A DNA stretch of 26,509 nucleotides from Solobacterium sp. (lineage in GTDB: Bacteria; Bacillota_I; Bacilli_A; Erysipelotrichales; Erysipelotrichaceae): contig JAFYGX010000261.1 in assembly GCA_017543025.1 (NCBI GenBank), positions 1 to 26,509 of the forward strand, given 5' to 3'. Under the pieces are notes generated by a model. It was not told the origin of the DNA. It saw only the letters and a list, made by a program, of their open reading frames with translations, and made no database searches. Positions 1-7,595 of this stretch are shown here, one piece after another (the stretch's first letter is position 1; each line of letters opens with the position of its first letter). The position numbers and the translations under genes are program-made.

Positions 1-290
1 ATTTCTTTCTTCAGCCAGAAGGCTTACGGTTCTTTTAACTTACTGTGAAAAATTTACCATATTTTCCATCATGCCATCAACTAAGCGATGTAAAACATGT
101 GCAAACAGAAAAAGCGTTCCTGTCTCCGCCGCTTCTGCATGTACCCCCGAAAAGCGGATGGCTTTCAGAACTACGAACGGATTTTCTGAACGCATCTCTT
201 TCTCACAGAACAGCGGCTGCGTTCTGTCGGCAGGGCTCTTCCAGAGGCATCGTTCACCTGCATTCAGGCCGTCTGCACCTGTGCCGGATT
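1..290. other. Intergenic stretch, no convincing gene
   Basis: Open frames exist here on both strands, but none has a ribosome site or recognisable protein sequence, and the minus-strand one runs straight across the terminator at 293-340. I see only a possible outgoing promoter at 51-80 and a tiny AGCC-AGAA-GGCT hairpin near 13-24. Confidence 0.5.
51..80 (-). promoter_or_regulatory. Possible promoter for a gene beyond the left edge
   Basis: On the minus strand TTGATG (80-75) is followed after 18 bases by TAAATT (56-51), which is preceded by TGG in the manner of an extended -10. Transcription would start near 44 and run off the left edge of the window. It lies downstream of the terminator at 293-340, so it would serve the next minus-strand gene. 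The match is by eye only and moderate. Confidence 0.3.
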
Positions 291-292
291 TA

Positions 293-340
293 AAAAGAGG
301 CTCTTGCCGGGTGCACCGCATCCGGCAGACTGCCTCTTTT
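293..340 (-). terminator. Intrinsic terminator after the pseudo-signal-peptidase gene
   Basis: Read on the minus strand, AAAAGAGGC (340-332) pairs with GCCTCTTTT (301-293). An inner GCCGG/CCGGC stem (326-322 with 310-306) extends the hairpin, and it ends in a run of T. It starts 24 bases after the stop codon at 364, which is the expected place. Confidence 0.8.
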
Positions 341-363
341 CTGATCATGGCTGTAAAAATGAT

Positions 364-1515
364 TCAGATCCCTTTTGTCCGGATCACATAGATAATCTTT
401 CCGTTAAAATCACCTCTGGTCAGCTCCCCGAATACCCGGCTGTCCGATGTGTTTTCCCGTGCATCATTCATCACAAAGAATCCCTGGGAAGAGAGGGAAT
501 AGGGAAGCGAAATCTGCGAATCCTCTGCCGGTATGGTGGGGCCATAGACAGGCACTTCTGATACGCTTCCGTCAACAACCAGCTGTCCTTCCTCATTGAT
601 CGAAATCTCATTGACACCGCGGGCAACGATTCTTCCCGGCTGATTCTTTCCGGTGTCCGGATCTTTATATACAATCGCATCTCCGGTCTGATACGTGCCG
701 AGCCGGTATGTGATCAGAATATCGCCGTCCATCAGAAACGGATACATCCGGTTATCCGTCGCAAAATAGAGCCCGAAGACAAAGGTGAATGCCAGATACA
801 GCACGACCGCAAGCACCGCAAGACGCATCAGGAAGCGAAGAAACTTCCCTTTCCAGGTGTCCATCGACAGCTCTTCTTCCTCATCATCGGGTATCTCACG
901 CACGATACCGCGGAAGGCAGACTGCCGTTCCGGTTCCGCTCCTGACGGCTCATCCTTCTCTCTTTTTTCTGCCGAAGATTTCCGCTCCGTTCTGCGTTCA
1001 GAGGAATCCTCCTGCTTCTTTTTCTTCTTTCCTGTTTTTTTTGCGGGCTTCTGAACCGGTTCTTCCGCTTCCTCACCGACTTCCGGTTCCGCTTCTGCTT
1101 CGCTGACTGCCCGAAGCTTATGCGTTCCGGTTATAAACTCCTTCGTCCCGTCAGAGTGTTTCTTTTTTTCATACTCCATACCTGAGCCCTCCTTCGAAGG
1201 TTCGTTCCGTGCGTCCGCATACGCATCCGTCTCCGATGAATACGTTCTCGTCGGGTAACGGCGAAGCGTCGCTTCTGAATCCGTCTGTTTCATCGATAAG
1301 CTCAACGCATCAGAATCCGCTCCGTAAGACGGTCTTATCGCTTCCTTCTCCAGCACTTCCTGACGGACAGGCGGTTCCGGATCATAGGACGGCAATGTTT
1401 CATCCGTCACATCCATATTGCCGGTCCACTCCATCAGAGACTTTGTGTTATCTCCGTCTTCCGGATAATGTATTACAAGTTTGCCAGTTTCAATATCTTC
1501 AAGATCCCAGGCCAT
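364..1515 (-). CDS. Signal peptidase I-like membrane protein lacking catalytic Ser and Lys
   Basis: A 383-residue protein. Residues 1-225 form a long, charged, Lys/Glu-rich and probably disordered cytoplasmic tail. One membrane segment follows at about 229-250, and then a signal peptidase I (S26) fold outside the cell. Box B reads DNRMYPFLMDGD, where the family has S-M-x-P; the nucleophile Ser is Arg256. Box D reads QPGRIVARG where the family has K-R-V; the general base Lys is Gly294. Box E (MNDARENTSDSR) is well kept, so the fold is probably intact but the protein should not cleave. Inactive S26 paralogues are known: SipA of the Streptococcus pyogenes pilus locus, with Asp and Gly at these sites, assists pilus assembly. 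A chaperone or scaffold role is inference. The start is supported by AGGAG about 8 bases upstream. A good terminator follows. No pilin or sortase gene is visible nearby. Confidence 0.85.
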   Translation of the reverse strand: MAWDLEDIETGKLVIHYPEDGDNTKSLMEWTGNMDVTDETLPSYDPEPPVRQEVLEKEAIRPSYGADSDALSLSMKQTDSEATLRRYPTRTYSSETDAYADARNEPSKEGSGMEYEKKKHSDGTKEFITGTHKLRAVSEAEAEPEVGEEAEEPVQKPAKKTGKKKKKQEDSSERRTERKSSAEKREKDEPSGAEPERQSAFRGIVREIPDDEEEELSMDTWKGKFLRFLMRLAVLAVVLYLAFTFVFGLYFATDNRMYPFLMDGDILITYRLGTYQTGDAIVYKDPDTGKNQPGRIVARGVNEISINEEGQLVVDGSVSEVPVYGPTIPAEDSQISLPYSLSSQGFFVMNDARENTSDSRVFGELTRGDFNGKIIYVIRTKGI

Positions 1516-1626
1516 TCTTCTTCTCCTACTTTCTGCTTCAGACTGCAGAATGATCTTCCAAAGCAGGTTCCTGCCGGAACACAGCCCCGGCCTGAAACCT
1601 AATCCTATTATTTCAGATTTCGTCTG

Positions 1627-3372
1627 TCAAGAAAGCTGATGCATTTCATTCCTGCATGTCACCTGTGGCTGCTCTGTCTCCGCATGACTGTCCGCTTTTT
1701 CCGTTTCGCTCCGCTTCGTTCCAAGATAGGTAACAGAAAGCAGCGTAATATCATCAAACTGTTCGGTTCCGCTGAAATACGCTTCAATCTGACTTCTGAT
1801 ATCCTGGACAAATTCCATCACACACTCAAGATTGGAGGCCTTCCGGACCATTTTCAGAAGACCTTCAAGGCCATTCGCCTTCCCTTCCGCATTCAGCGCA
1901 TCCGGTGCGCCGTCACTGTATACAAACAGGCGGTCTCCTTTATGAAGCTGCAGTGTGTAGGACTCATATCTGATATTCTCAAGCGCACCGATCACAAGCC
2001 CATGCGGATCATGGCAGACTTCAAACGGTTTTCCGTCAGCGGAAAGGATCGGGTATTCATGCCCCGCATTGGCTGCTCTGAGAACTCCGGTCTCAAGATC
2101 GAGAATGCCGATCCAGACCGTCACAAACATCTCCACAGGATTCATGTTTATGATCGTGTTGTTCACGATCTCCAGCACCCTTGCCGGATCATCCTCTGCG
2201 CCTGCGACAGACCGGATCATCGTCTTGACTGCCATCATGAACAGAGCTGCCGGAATTCCCTTATCCGAAACATCACCGATAATCATAACCAGATTCCGGT
2301 TATCATCCAGCAGGAAGAAATCATAGAAATCTCCTCCCACTTCTCTTGCCGGTTTCATGAGACCGTATATCTCAAAGCATTCATGATCCGGAAATTCCCG
2401 CGGCAGTGCGCCGTTCTGAATCTCATAGGCAATGGAAAGCTGTGCCTTGATGCGGCCTTTTTCCTGCGATTCCTCCCGCATGATCTCCTGCGTCCGGATG
2501 ACGCTTTTTTCAAGCTCATACAGGGAATTTCCGAGCTCTTCGATTTCATCGTGCGTATGGACATCCGGCTTCTTCGGTACAGCCTTGCCTTCGGCTGTAT
2601 TCGCAATCCGGAACGCTTCTGCAGCCTGCTTCAGCTTCACGATCGGAACCGCAAACCGCCTGCGCGAGATCAGAGAACCGAGGATTGCGCAGATTACGGT
2701 AATGACCGCAAGATAGACCGCCATATCTTTCATGATATTCAGAATACTCGTGACCAAATCTGCCAGCGGAAGCACACAGATCGAATAGATCCCCTCCCCA
2801 GCCGGCTCGGAATACCAGGAGACAAGTTTTCTCCCGCCGTCTTCCTCCATCACATGCGTATAAAAGCCGGAGCTCTTCTCTTCGGCATTCGTGATGCCGT
2901 CAAACATCACCGGCTGCCCCAGCAGATAACTGTCCTTTTCGGAAGTCGCCGTATAAACACAGCTCTCTCCTTCGCAGGAAACCAGAAATGTGCTGTCGAC
3001 ACCGAAGATGTCCTCAACCTTTCCGAGCGTGGCTTTCAGATTTGCGACATACTGATAGTCTTCATCATTCCCGAAGTATTCATCAAAGGCAGAACTGTCT
3101 TTCTCCGCCTGAACCCGGTCACTGAGTTCTCTGAATTCGCTCGAGCGCACCTTTTCCGCAAAGCGCTTCAATCTGCTCTCATCAGCGATTTCATACGTCG
3201 CCTGTGCCACATTCACGGCATTCTCCGCATAGTTCATAATCTGAGCGGCTATGAAATTCCCTGAATTCTTCAGAATTCCAAGCAGTGTCGCTATAAAAAC
3301 CATCCCGGTGATCAGCCTGTACATCCGGGAGGATATCCTGTACATTCTGAATTTCTTTTTCTCTTCTGCCAT
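1627..3372 (-). CDS. Membrane-bound HAMP/SpoIIE-family (PP2C-type) serine phosphatase
   Basis: A 581-residue sensor phosphatase. Membrane segments lie at about 18-36 and 217-236 and flank an extracellular sensor region. A HAMP-like linker occupies about 237-295, then a short coiled coil, then the SpoIIE/RsbU catalytic domain at about 310-550. Metal-binding motifs are present: REVGGDFYD (Asp348), GDVSDKG (Asp367), YSDG (Asp487) and FDDITLL (Asp540/541). RsbU-type enzymes dephosphorylate anti-anti-sigma or STAS partner proteins, releasing an anti-sigma factor. No STAS, anti-sigma or sigma gene lies in this window, so the target is unknown. The start is fixed by an in-frame TAA four codons upstream, but there is no clear ribosome site; Met10 is an alternative. 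A palindrome, GTAATATATTAC, lies just 5' of the start codon. It follows the diguanylate cyclase gene by about 108 bases with no clear terminator, so co-transcription is possible. Confidence 0.9.
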   Translation of the reverse strand: MAEEKKKFRMYRISSRMYRLITGMVFIATLLGILKNSGNFIAAQIMNYAENAVNVAQATYEIADESRLKRFAEKVRSSEFRELSDRVQAEKDSSAFDEYFGNDEDYQYVANLKATLGKVEDIFGVDSTFLVSCEGESCVYTATSEKDSYLLGQPVMFDGITNAEEKSSGFYTHVMEEDGGRKLVSWYSEPAGEGIYSICVLPLADLVTSILNIMKDMAVYLAVITVICAILGSLISRRRFAVPIVKLKQAAEAFRIANTAEGKAVPKKPDVHTHDEIEELGNSLYELEKSVIRTQEIMREESQEKGRIKAQLSIAYEIQNGALPREFPDHECFEIYGLMKPAREVGGDFYDFFLLDDNRNLVMIIGDVSDKGIPAALFMMAVKTMIRSVAGAEDDPARVLEIVNNTIINMNPVEMFVTVWIGILDLETGVLRAANAGHEYPILSADGKPFEVCHDPHGLVIGALENIRYESYTLQLHKGDRLFVYSDGAPDALNAEGKANGLEGLLKMVRKASNLECVMEFVQDIRSQIEAYFSGTEQFDDITLLSVTYLGTKRSETEKADSHAETEQPQVTCRNEMHQLS

Positions 3373-3480
3373 AACTGTAATATATTACCGCAGTCATCCG
3401 GTTCACAGCGAACTAATTACCGGTCCGGCTGTTTCTTTTCCGTTATTCTTCTCATTCTGCACTGCAGATTCAGCGAATGG

Positions 3481-5103
3481 TCAGATGGACCGGAGTGCCC
3501 GGCGGTGATTCCACTTATCGTCATACATCCGCTTGTCCGCTCTTCGGAACACATCATTTACAGACTTGTCCTCCGAAGGATCATATACGGCAATGCCCCG
3601 TGCGACATTTACCCGGTCCCAGTTCTGAGGCTCTGTCTCCCTTGAAAGAGCAGCTTCGGTATCAAACGTCCGCAGCAGATCTTCTCTGTTCCGGTAATCC
3701 TCATCAGTAAGATACGCGGCAAATTCATCGCCTCCGATCCGGAAAACCGGGCTGTGCTGAAACACTCTGCAGATCAGGGAAGACGTCTTCTTCAGAAAGA
3801 AATCTCCCTTGTCATGCCCATAGGTATCGTTGATTTTCTTCAGATTGTTGCAGTCAAAAATGACAATGGCAAACTCCTTCTGCGGACTGACCGTGTCGAG
3901 TTCTCTCTGAAGATTTTCCATATAAATATCAAATGCGCCTTTATTGCGAAGACTCGTCAGTGCATCCGCATAGGCAAGATCATTCAGGCTGCTGATCTGT
4001 GCTTTCAGATGTGCGCTCAGATGCCGGAATGTCCTTGTCAGAATCCCGACTTCATCCTTTCCGTCATAGTTCATCTGAACATCAAAATTTCCCTGTTCGA
4101 TCTGTTCTGCCGCAGCCGCAAGATCCCGCAGCGGCTTGGTAATCCGCTCTGAAAAAAACATGGCCACCGCGATAAAGCATACCAGCATGACTCCGGATAC
4201 AATCAGCACTTCCTTGACCCAGACCTTCCAGCCTGCGTTGATCTCCTCCACCGGAACGGAAACATTCAGCCACATTCCGTTGTGAAGCGGAAGTCTCACA
4301 GCCTGTTTCTCAACGCCTTCAAACGTATAATGCTTGATTTCCCCTTCCTCACGAAGCCCGGCGGGCACTTTCGGAAGGTTTTTCATCTGTGTGACATCCA
4401 TTCGCGGATGATAGACAAGATTTCCTTCTTCATCGCTGATGAACGCGTATCCGTTTTCATATAGGGTAATGTTGTTCACCTGTTCCGCCATCGCCGCATA
4501 GTCCAGCTCAATACCGATTACCCCGGCAAACCGATCTTCCAGAAAAACCGGCACATTATACGAGATGACCTTCTGATCCAGATTATCGGTGATATAAGGC
4601 GGCAGCCAGACGGGTTTCCCGGTGAACTTCGGTACGGTAAACCATACCAGACGGTTTGTATCGCTCGTATCATACTGCGTGATATCCGTCACTGCATGTT
4701 CTCTGAACCCGTTCCCGTCAAGATCCACATACCAGAAGCCTTTGACAGTCGAGGAAATTTCCGGGTCAATCCGGTAATAATAGGTAAGCACTCCTTTTGT
4801 TCGGTTCGTGATGTTCTGAAAGATTGCCCGCGTACGATCCAGATGTGCGCTCAGCTCTTCCACTTCCAGACTTGTAAGATCGGATTCCACAAATGCCGAG
4901 ACCATTTTCACAGACTGTTCCACCTGGTCGAAATAGGAATCCAGATTCTTTTCGCCCGCTTCACACAACAGCAGAAGCGTACCGGACGCGCTCTTCTCTC
5001 CGGAATCCCGGATCGCTGATGCCCCGAAAGCCGCCGCAAAAGCCATAACGATAATTACCATACCGGCTGTCATCAATGTAATCTTTGTTCGAAGTGAATG
5101 CAT
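3481..5103 (-). CDS. Cache-HAMP-GGDEF diguanylate cyclase
   Basis: A 540-residue membrane diguanylate cyclase that should make c-di-GMP from two GTP. The order is: membrane segment at about 9-30, extracellular double-Cache-like sensor at about 33-290, membrane segment 299-317, HAMP 318-372, GGDEF domain 376-535. The active-site loop RIGGDEF (Gly457-Phe461) is intact, as is FDCNNLKKIND with the metal-binding Asp417. The inhibitory RxxD site expected nine residues before the motif is replaced by FQHS (448-451), so product inhibition by the usual I-site is unlikely. An upstream in-frame ATG at 5127 exists. I prefer the one at 5103 because AAGGGAG lies five bases before it and the protein then opens with a normal membrane-anchor sequence. 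A possible promoter lies at 5200-5228. The SpoIIE phosphatase gene follows on the same strand. Confidence 0.92.
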   Translation of the reverse strand: MHSLRTKITLMTAGMVIIVMAFAAAFGASAIRDSGEKSASGTLLLLCEAGEKNLDSYFDQVEQSVKMVSAFVESDLTSLEVEELSAHLDRTRAIFQNITNRTKGVLTYYYRIDPEISSTVKGFWYVDLDGNGFREHAVTDITQYDTSDTNRLVWFTVPKFTGKPVWLPPYITDNLDQKVISYNVPVFLEDRFAGVIGIELDYAAMAEQVNNITLYENGYAFISDEEGNLVYHPRMDVTQMKNLPKVPAGLREEGEIKHYTFEGVEKQAVRLPLHNGMWLNVSVPVEEINAGWKVWVKEVLIVSGVMLVCFIAVAMFFSERITKPLRDLAAAAEQIEQGNFDVQMNYDGKDEVGILTRTFRHLSAHLKAQISSLNDLAYADALTSLRNKGAFDIYMENLQRELDTVSPQKEFAIVIFDCNNLKKINDTYGHDKGDFFLKKTSSLICRVFQHSPVFRIGGDEFAAYLTDEDYRNREDLLRTFDTEAALSRETEPQNWDRVNVARGIAVYDPSEDKSVNDVFRRADKRMYDDKWNHRRALRSI

Positions 5104-5199
5104 AACTGCTCCCTTCACAAATACCATATGCCCGCTGTAAGAACAGACGGCTGAATGTGCTGCAGCCCGCAGATATTCTCTACGCCCTTGCCGATACTC

Positions 5200-5228
5200 A
5201 TTTTACCTGTATTTCACACCAGTATGAA
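5200..5228 (-). promoter_or_regulatory. Possible promoter of the diguanylate cyclase gene
   Basis: Minus strand: TTCATA (5228-5223), 17 bases, TAAAAT (5205-5200). This gives an untranslated leader of roughly 90 bases before the start at 5103. Four of six and five of six positions match consensus. Judged by eye only. Confidence 0.35.
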
Positions 5229-5293
5229 TGCCATTTGGATGTGTTTTCCGGTAAGATTCCAGAGAATTCCCGCAGCGTTATCTCAGATCAGAT

Positions 5294-5635
5294 TCAGCCG
5301 CCTCGGAAAATCTTCTCCATCGGTTTTCCCTTTGCCAGTTCGTCAATCAGCTTATCCAGCTGACGGACCCGCTTCAGAAACGGGTCCTCAATCGTCTCAA
5401 CCCGGATGCCGCACACGGTTCCTCTGATTTCCTCCGCATGCGGATTCCAGGCCGGTGCCTGGGAAATGAATTCACCGTATGTCTTCCCCTTCAGCGAAGA
5501 CAGATCCTCATACCCGCTCAGCCAGCAGATCACCTCATCTGTTTCCGCTTTCGTTCTGCCCTTTCGCTCCGCTTTCCGGCGCAGCGCATCATATACTTCT
5601 TCAAACGCCATGTCAGCGATCTGTTTCCTTGCCAT
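5294..5635 (-). CDS. DUF2200 family protein
   Basis: A 113-residue cytoplasmic protein that matches the DUF2200 family along its length. It shows the typical KGRTK...DEVICWLSGY segment, the PAWNP turn, TVCGIRVETIEDP, and the C-terminal LDKLIDELAKGKPMEKI. The biochemical function of this family is unknown to me. AGGGAG about 9 bases before the ATG supports the start. Only 12 bases separate it from the preceding DUF1801 gene, so the two are almost certainly one transcript. The family is widespread in Bacillota and Bacteroidota and there is nothing odd about this copy. Confidence 0.85.
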   Translation of the reverse strand: MARKQIADMAFEEVYDALRRKAERKGRTKAETDEVICWLSGYEDLSSLKGKTYGEFISQAPAWNPHAEEIRGTVCGIRVETIEDPFLKRVRQLDKLIDELAKGKPMEKIFRGG

Positions 5636-5647
5636 AGTCCCGACTCC

Positions 5648-6013
5648 CTAATGATCTTCTGTGCACCAGACGGCAATGCGCCGTATGAGATCCATCAGTC
5701 TGCCCGGTTCATTCACTTCCGCTTCCATCAGCTTCATGGGAAACCGGATACTGCCTTTGCTGAAACGCAGACCGGTTTCTTCCAGTTCCTTCCGGAACGC
5801 TTCAACCGCTTCCGGGCCGGGATAGATTCCGATATGCGCCTTCGCGGCCGCAAAATGAATCCGGTCATACCGGATCCGGTAAGTCGGCATCTGCCAGGCG
5901 ATGCGCTCCTCTGCCTCCGGGAGCGCATTGCGGATCACAGCCCGAACCGCGCAGAGCACCGGCTGTACAGAATCCGGCTGCGCCGCAATATATTCTTCCA
6001 CATTCATATTCAT
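5648..6013 (-). CDS. DUF1801 (YdhG-type) family protein
   Basis: A 121-residue protein of the DUF1801 family. It has the N-terminal VEEYIAAQPDSVQPVL helix, the ERIAWQMPTYR segment, the HIGIYPG strand and the SIRFP motif, all typical. The Bacillus subtilis member YdhG (Fra) has a frataxin-like fold and has been proposed as an iron chaperone. Whether this copy binds iron cannot be read from sequence. Two start codons (6013 and 6007) are possible and neither has a strong ribosome site. It lies 31 bases after the unknown 128-residue gene and 12 bases before the DUF2200 gene, consistent with a three-gene operon. Confidence 0.8.
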   Translation of the reverse strand: MNMNVEEYIAAQPDSVQPVLCAVRAVIRNALPEAEERIAWQMPTYRIRYDRIHFAAAKAHIGIYPGPEAVEAFRKELEETGLRFSKGSIRFPMKLMEAEVNEPGRLMDLIRRIAVWCTEDH

Positions 6014-6044
6014 TATCGGGCGTCAGATACCCGGTCACCCTTTC

Positions 6045-6431
6045 TCATTCCGGCAGCGTCTTCACAAAGCGAACCAGTTCTTTCTGTTCGATCCGGTTTT
6101 CAAACTGCAGCGCCTGACGGTAACCTTCGATCTGCTTGCTCAGCTCTCCGTCTACCAGTACATGTCCCCGCGTAGAACGGAAGAACGACAGACGTTCGGA
6201 GCCTTCGCCGTCATTCAGATCAGCGCTTTCATCCCGCTGCTCCGAAAGACACCGTAATTGCCGGAAAAACTCAGTCAGCTCAGCTGAATTCACTGCCATA
6301 ACTGCTTTCGCCGCAAACCCATGGCTTGTGACTGTTACATTCAGGCTCTCTTCTTCTCTGCCCCAGAACGTCCGGCTTTTTACCGGTTCCAGTTCCATTG
6401 AAAACAAAGCTGATTCCAGTTTATATTTCAT
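6045..6431 (-). CDS. Hypothetical protein, first gene of a small operon
   Basis: A 128-residue soluble protein that I do not firmly recognise. It has no signal peptide or membrane segment. The alternating hydrophobic pattern (SLNVTVTSHGFAAKAVMAV, then a charged loop, then ALQFENRI near the end) suggests a mostly beta domain, loosely like short WapI/DUF6228-type proteins, but the resemblance is weak. GGAGGGAG about 10 bases before the ATG and a candidate promoter at 6499-6526 support it as the first gene of the operon with the DUF1801 and DUF2200 genes. Confidence 0.7.
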   Translation of the reverse strand: MKYKLESALFSMELEPVKSRTFWGREEESLNVTVTSHGFAAKAVMAVNSAELTEFFRQLRCLSEQRDESADLNDGEGSERLSFFRSTRGHVLVDGELSKQIEGYRQALQFENRIEQKELVRFVKTLPE

Positions 6432-6498
6432 TTCCTGTTATCTCCCTCCGCTGAAAAACCGGTCTCCTTCACTCGGTTTTCCGCAGATCACTTCTCTT

Positions 6499-6526
6499 AT
6501 TATATAACGCCGCCGGAACACTTCAG
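6499..6526 (-). promoter_or_regulatory. Candidate promoter of the hypothetical/DUF1801/DUF2200 operon
   Basis: Minus strand: a perfect TATAAT (6504-6499) with a weak CTGAAG (6526-6521) 16 bases upstream. Transcription would begin near 6492, about 60 bases before the start codon at 6431. Confidence 0.45.
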
Positions 6527-6597
6527 ACACAGAAACGGCACAATCCGTTCAACCCCATCCGGCTGCTGATTCATGATCCCTCAGCGTTCCGCACAGT

Positions 6598-6621
6598 AAA
6601 ACGGCCCCTTTAGGCCGTTTC
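6598..6621 (-). terminator. Terminator after the phosphodiester glycosidase gene
   Basis: An eight-base stem, AAACGGCC (6599-6606) with GGCCGTTT (6613-6620), has a six-base loop and T-rich flanks. It lies about 22 bases beyond the stop at 6643. On the minus strand it ends GGCCGTTTTAC. Confidence 0.75.
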
Positions 6622-6642
6622 TTTCTGTTTTCCGTCTGTATG

Positions 6643-7518
6643 TTATTCCGCTTCTCTGACCATCTCGTCTTCGTAACACATGGAAGTACTGGTGCCTCCG
6701 TCAAGCCGTACCGCATTGTATACATCCAGTCCCAGCAGGAAGTCCTGAACATTCTGATCGCGCATTCCGTTCCAGAAGCTGATCAGATAGTAGGTGCCGT
6801 CTTCCTTCTGTGCCAGACAGCAGAATGCGTAATCGTTGTAATGGTATTCATACCAGCCATATCCATCGGTGAGATCTTTTCGCTCCCCGTTGACAATATA
6901 GGTATAGGACCCCGAGACCGCACATTCCGAATCCACTTTCTCACCAATCCATTCGGTGCTTCCGTGCAGAACATCCTCACCGCTGTACACCAGCCGCATC
7001 AGACCCGTTCTGTCCCAGTATGCCGTGACATAGCCGCTTCCGTAATCCGGCAGATTCGGCTCACCCCGGAAATACGTCCACTTTCCCGCCATCCGCAGTC
7101 CGCCTACCGGCTGTCCGTAATTGGGATTGGTATGCCATGCATAATAATTCGCATTGATTCCGCCGACCCGTACGTATCCCTCACTGAGCAGTCCCCAGTC
7201 ATAGATATCTGTGAGCCACTCCGCATGACCCATATAATCCGTTTTGACGAAAGTTGTCTCTGAAGGCTTCACCTCCAGCATGTCATAATTGATTCCGTTA
7301 TAATTCCCGGTATGGTGAACGACTGATGCTTCGGTACCTTTCAGCGTATAGATATTCACCGCTGACCCGACCGCATTGTTCAGTCCGAGAATATAGGTAT
7401 TGGAGCTTCCCTGTCCCCATGCTTTTCTGACCAGTTCCGCCTCTGCAGTCACAGCCGCAGACATTCCTGCCGCAATTCCTGCGCAGAGAACCGCCGCAAT
7501 TTTCATCATTTTTTTCAT
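6643..7518 (-). CDS. Secreted phosphodiester glycosidase (NAGPA/DUF2233-like) protein
   Basis: A 291-residue exported protein. It begins MKKMMKIAAVLCAG with a signal peptide likely cleaved after AEA (about residue 27). The mature part carries the landmarks of the phosphodiester glycosidase family, related to the mammalian mannose-6-phosphate uncovering enzyme: a central GGINANYY segment and a C-terminal LDGGTSTSM near the end. Bacterial members are thought to act on sugar phosphodiesters or exopolysaccharide-type substrates; the substrate here is unknown. The frame could open further upstream (to 7629), but the chosen start puts the signal peptide at the N terminus. No Shine-Dalgarno is visible. 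It diverges from the MORN lipoprotein gene with only 77 bases between. Confidence 0.8.
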   Translation of the reverse strand: MKKMMKIAAVLCAGIAAGMSAAVTAEAELVRKAWGQGSSNTYILGLNNAVGSAVNIYTLKGTEASVVHHTGNYNGINYDMLEVKPSETTFVKTDYMGHAEWLTDIYDWGLLSEGYVRVGGINANYYAWHTNPNYGQPVGGLRMAGKWTYFRGEPNLPDYGSGYVTAYWDRTGLMRLVYSGEDVLHGSTEWIGEKVDSECAVSGSYTYIVNGERKDLTDGYGWYEYHYNDYAFCCLAQKEDGTYYLISFWNGMRDQNVQDFLLGLDVYNAVRLDGGTSTSMCYEDEMVREAE

Positions 7519-7595
7519 ACGCGTTACATGGTAAGCGATTTTCCGGTGAAAAGATAGTCTGAAAAGCATATTGTGTCTGCTGTAAAATGGACGAT

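Noticed and set aside
1639..3264. 541-codon open frame on the plus strand
   Set aside because: It lies exactly antisense to the SpoIIE phosphatase gene, has no recognisable domains, and is rich in His, Arg, Cys and Ile as expected from the complement of a real gene.
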